7,257 nt of DNA from Acidobacteriota bacterium (lineage in GTDB: Bacteria > Acidobacteriota > Terriglobia > Terriglobales > Acidobacteriaceae), in contig JAJZFE010000293.1 of NCBI GenBank assembly GCA_021798655.1, positions 1 to 7,257 of the forward strand, read 5' to 3'. Positions 5,700 to 7,257 of this stretch are shown here, piece by piece. The stretch's first letter is position 1. Every line of letters starts with the position of its first letter. The notes under the pieces were generated by a model. That model searched no databases. It was not told the DNA's origin and saw nothing but the letters and a program-made list of their open reading frames with translations. The translations under genes were made by a program, and so were the position numbers.

Positions 5700-7010
5700 A
5701 TGAAGACGCATAAAGTGGAACAGCTCATCATCGCAACCTTCGGATTTTTCTGGTGCTTCCTCATGTGGTTCTCCACCGCCGCATTCAGCCCCAGCATCGC
5801 GTCCCACTATCATCTCAGCATCAAGGCTCTCGGCCTGCTCGCCAGTTCAGCCATCTGGATGGCCCCCGTCGGACGCATCGTCGCTGGATGGGCGGCGGAC
5901 CGCTTCGGTGCGCCCCGCACCTTTGCTCTTATCCTCAGCGTCTGCGGTTCCGTCTCGATCGCCTCGGCCTTCACCACCAGCTACAAGCTACTCTTCGCAG
6001 AGCGCGTCATCGTCGCCATCGCCGGCGTCGCCTTCGTCGTCGGCATCCAGCATGTGGCGCAGTGGTTTGGGCCGCACGAGATCGGTACCGCCGAAGGCCT
6101 CTTCGCCGGCACCGGCAATGTAGGCGCTGGAGCGGGAGCTCTTGTGCTCCCGCGTCTGTTCGGCACCAACTATCAGGCTGCCTTTCTATGGCTCGGCGCC
6201 ATCGCGCTCGTCATCGCCGCCTGGTACCTCGTCCGCGGGCAGGCTGCCAGCTCGGCCGCGCAGCAGGCTCTCGTCCGAAAGCAGAGCAATCTGCGCGGCA
6301 CACTCTTCGTCTGGAGCCGCTACATCGCCATCGCCCTGATGCTCGCCTACGCCATGTCCTTCGGCCTGGAGATCGCGATGAATGCCTGGCTCCCGGGCTA
6401 CTTCACGCGCGGCTTCCATGCTCAGATCCTCGCCCTTGGCTTCAGCGGAGTGGCCGGCCTTCAGATCGCCGCCGGAACCTTCGCCGCCGTGCAATCCTTC
6501 ACCGCCTCGCTCTTCCGTCCCTTCTCCGGATTCATGTCCGACCTCTTCCAGCGCAAAGGCTGGACGCCTCTCCCGCTCATCGCAAAGACGCTCCCTTACG
6601 CTCCTCGCCTACACTGGCTCGGACTCTCGCTGATCCTCATCACGTTCACCATGGGTAGCCTCACCGTCGCCGGTCTTATGGGCTCGCTGCACCTTTCCGT
6701 TCTCGTACTGGTGGCCATGGGCGTTTCCATCTCCTTTGCCACCGGCGGCACCTTCGCCCTTGTCCCGCTGCTTTTCCACGACCGCCCCGGCGTAGCCGCA
6801 GGCTTCATCGGCGGCCTGTCCACCACCGCGGGCATCGTCTACCCGCTCATCTTCTCCGGCGGCCACAACATCCACTTCGGTTACGCCTACGTCGCTCTGT
6901 ACTTGTTCGTCCCCATCACACTCTTCTACTTCTGGGCGGCACGTTATGAGCGCGCACCGCAGGAGCATGGGCTCATGGAACATCAAGTGCTCGTTGCCGA
7001 AGCCGCCTGA
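5700..7010 (+). CDS. narK: NarK/NNP-family nitrate/nitrite transporter (major facilitator superfamily)
   Basis: A 436-residue inner-membrane transporter, with about twelve hydrophobic segments, predicted to take up nitrate and/or export nitrite. After a short cytoplasmic start, helix 1 begins near residue 9. Arg59 in APVGRIVAGWAADRFG and Arg273 in LFRPFSGFMSD correspond by motif to the two substrate-binding arginines of E. coli NarK (Arg89, Arg305). The first nitrate signature is GTAEGLFAGTGNVGAGAGA (129-147), preceded by GIQHVAQWF (115-123). The second signature region (364-382, around GFIGGLSTTAGIVYP) is less glycine-rich than in classical NarK. GLEIAMNAWLPGYF (222-235) is typical of Nas-associated NNP transporters. 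Its place directly after the nitrate reductase gene supports nitrate uptake. Transport direction and proton coupling versus nitrate/nitrite exchange cannot be told from sequence. Confidence 0.9.
   Translation: MKTHKVEQLIIATFGFFWCFLMWFSTAAFSPSIASHYHLSIKALGLLASSAIWMAPVGRIVAGWAADRFGAPRTFALILSVCGSVSIASAFTTSYKLLFAERVIVAIAGVAFVVGIQHVAQWFGPHEIGTAEGLFAGTGNVGAGAGALVLPRLFGTNYQAAFLWLGAIALVIAAWYLVRGQAASSAAQQALVRKQSNLRGTLFVWSRYIAIALMLAYAMSFGLEIAMNAWLPGYFTRGFHAQILALGFSGVAGLQIAAGTFAAVQSFTASLFRPFSGFMSDLFQRKGWTPLPLIAKTLPYAPRLHWLGLSLILITFTMGSLTVAGLMGSLHLSVLVLVAMGVSISFATGGTFALVPLLFHDRPGVAAGFIGGLSTTAGIVYPLIFSGGHNIHFGYAYVALYLFVPITLFYFWAARYERAPQEHGLMEHQVLVAEAA
6132..6153 (+). repeat. Perfect 8-bp inverted repeat inside narK
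   Basis: GCGGGAGC and GCTCCCGC flank a six-base loop (TCTTGT). It lies in the codons of the first nitrate signature and just after it (residues 145-152), where Gly and Ala codons make GC-rich stems likely. No role is known. Confidence 0.45.
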
Positions 7011-7047
7011 CATCGCATTCAGCAGATCAACCCCAGTCCCACTCACC

Positions 7048-7051
7048 GAGG
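7048..7051 (+). promoter_or_regulatory. Ribosome binding site of the small membrane protein gene
   Basis: GAGG stands 6 bases before ATG 7058, good spacing for a Shine-Dalgarno. This is one of the main reasons to accept the short reading frame as a gene. Confidence 0.55.
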
Positions 7052-7057
7052 TTACTC

Positions 7058-7225
7058 ATGCAAACAACTCCGGAAACACCGCACACCTACTCTGTCCCCC
7101 GCGAACCCTGGTACAAATATGGGGTCGCCGTCCTCCTGCTCGAAATGCTCATCGCTGTGTCCGTTTGTGGCTACTCCCTCTATCTGACCTTTCATGGACT
7201 CGGAGGCTTTCCGGGAAAACACTAA
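7058..7225 (+). CDS. Small single-helix membrane protein, possibly NapE/TorE-like
   Basis: This 55-residue frame begins MQTTPETPHTYSVPREPWYK, has one clear hydrophobic segment (about residues 21-44), then a Gly-rich tail with GGFPGKH at the end. It starts 47 bases after narK on the same strand, has a well-placed GAGG ribosome site, and its codons mostly end in G or C like those of its neighbours. I do not recognise it with certainty. The layout (short polar start, one helix, Gly-Tyr near the helix end, Pro-Gly near the C-terminus) resembles from memory the NapE/TorE family of small proteins found beside nitrate and TMAO reductases. By analogy it could sit in the inner membrane and assist the transporter or the DmsBC anchor; this is inference. 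No signal-peptide cleavage site is evident. Confidence 0.7.
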   Translation: MQTTPETPHTYSVPREPWYKYGVAVLLLEMLIAVSVCGYSLYLTFHGLGGFPGKH

Positions 7226-7257
7226 CTGTATAGTCCCACCGTGCCTCCTTCTCTCGC
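7226..7257 (+). other. Right-edge non-coding remnant
   Basis: No terminator is visible after the small gene. TATAGT at 7229-7234 could be a -10 element for whatever follows, and a GTG occurs at 7241 with five codons before the edge, but there is no good -35 or ribosome site, so neither is called as a promoter or gene. Confidence 0.3.

Noticed and set aside
6946..7233. 95-codon frame overlapping the end of narK and the small gene
   Set aside because: It overlaps narK by 65 bases in another frame, lacks a ribosome site, and has an Arg/Pro/Ser-rich translation; the frame from 7058 is better supported.

Overview
The window is a single-strand, GC-rich stretch (roughly 60% GC by eye) carrying part of a bacterial nitrate-assimilation cluster. 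All supported genes lie on the + strand. The organism is not identified by the sequence itself. The gene set (CysJ-like diflavin reductase, fused DmsB-DmsC protein, Nas-type nitrate reductase, NarK-type transporter) and the codon style suggest a soil Gram-negative bacterium, with Acidobacteriota (Terriglobia) as my best guess. This is an inference.

Layout: (1) 2-1744, a CysJ-like NADPH diflavin reductase whose first codons lie just off the left edge. (2) 1771-3351, a fusion of a four-cluster [4Fe-4S] DmsB/NrfC-type protein with a DmsC-type eight-helix membrane anchor. (3) 3348-5546, a molybdenum bis-MGD nitrate reductase catalytic subunit of the assimilatory NasA/NarB type, starting inside the stop codon of gene 2 (ATGA overlap). 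(4) 5547-5699, a non-coding leader with three short hairpins and a strong Shine-Dalgarno. (5) 5700-7010, a NarK/NNP nitrate-nitrite transporter. (6) 7058-7225, a 55-residue single-helix membrane protein with a faint resemblance to NapE/TorE. (7) 7226-7257, no supported gene.

Likely joint role: the transporter brings in nitrate, the molybdoenzyme reduces it to nitrite in the cytoplasm, and the nitrite is presumably reduced to ammonium by a siroheme enzyme encoded to the left of the window, where CysJ-type flavoproteins usually have their partner. The tight coupling of genes 2 and 3 indicates that the iron-sulfur/anchor fusion is the electron-transfer partner of the nitrate reductase.

The most interesting point is this fusion. 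Neither it nor the catalytic subunit has a Tat signal, and the charge pattern of its loops places the iron-sulfur domain in the cytoplasm. It therefore looks like a Dms-type quinol anchor re-used, in inverted orientation, for a cytoplasmic nitrate reductase, with an NADPH flavoprotein encoded next door as a second possible electron source.
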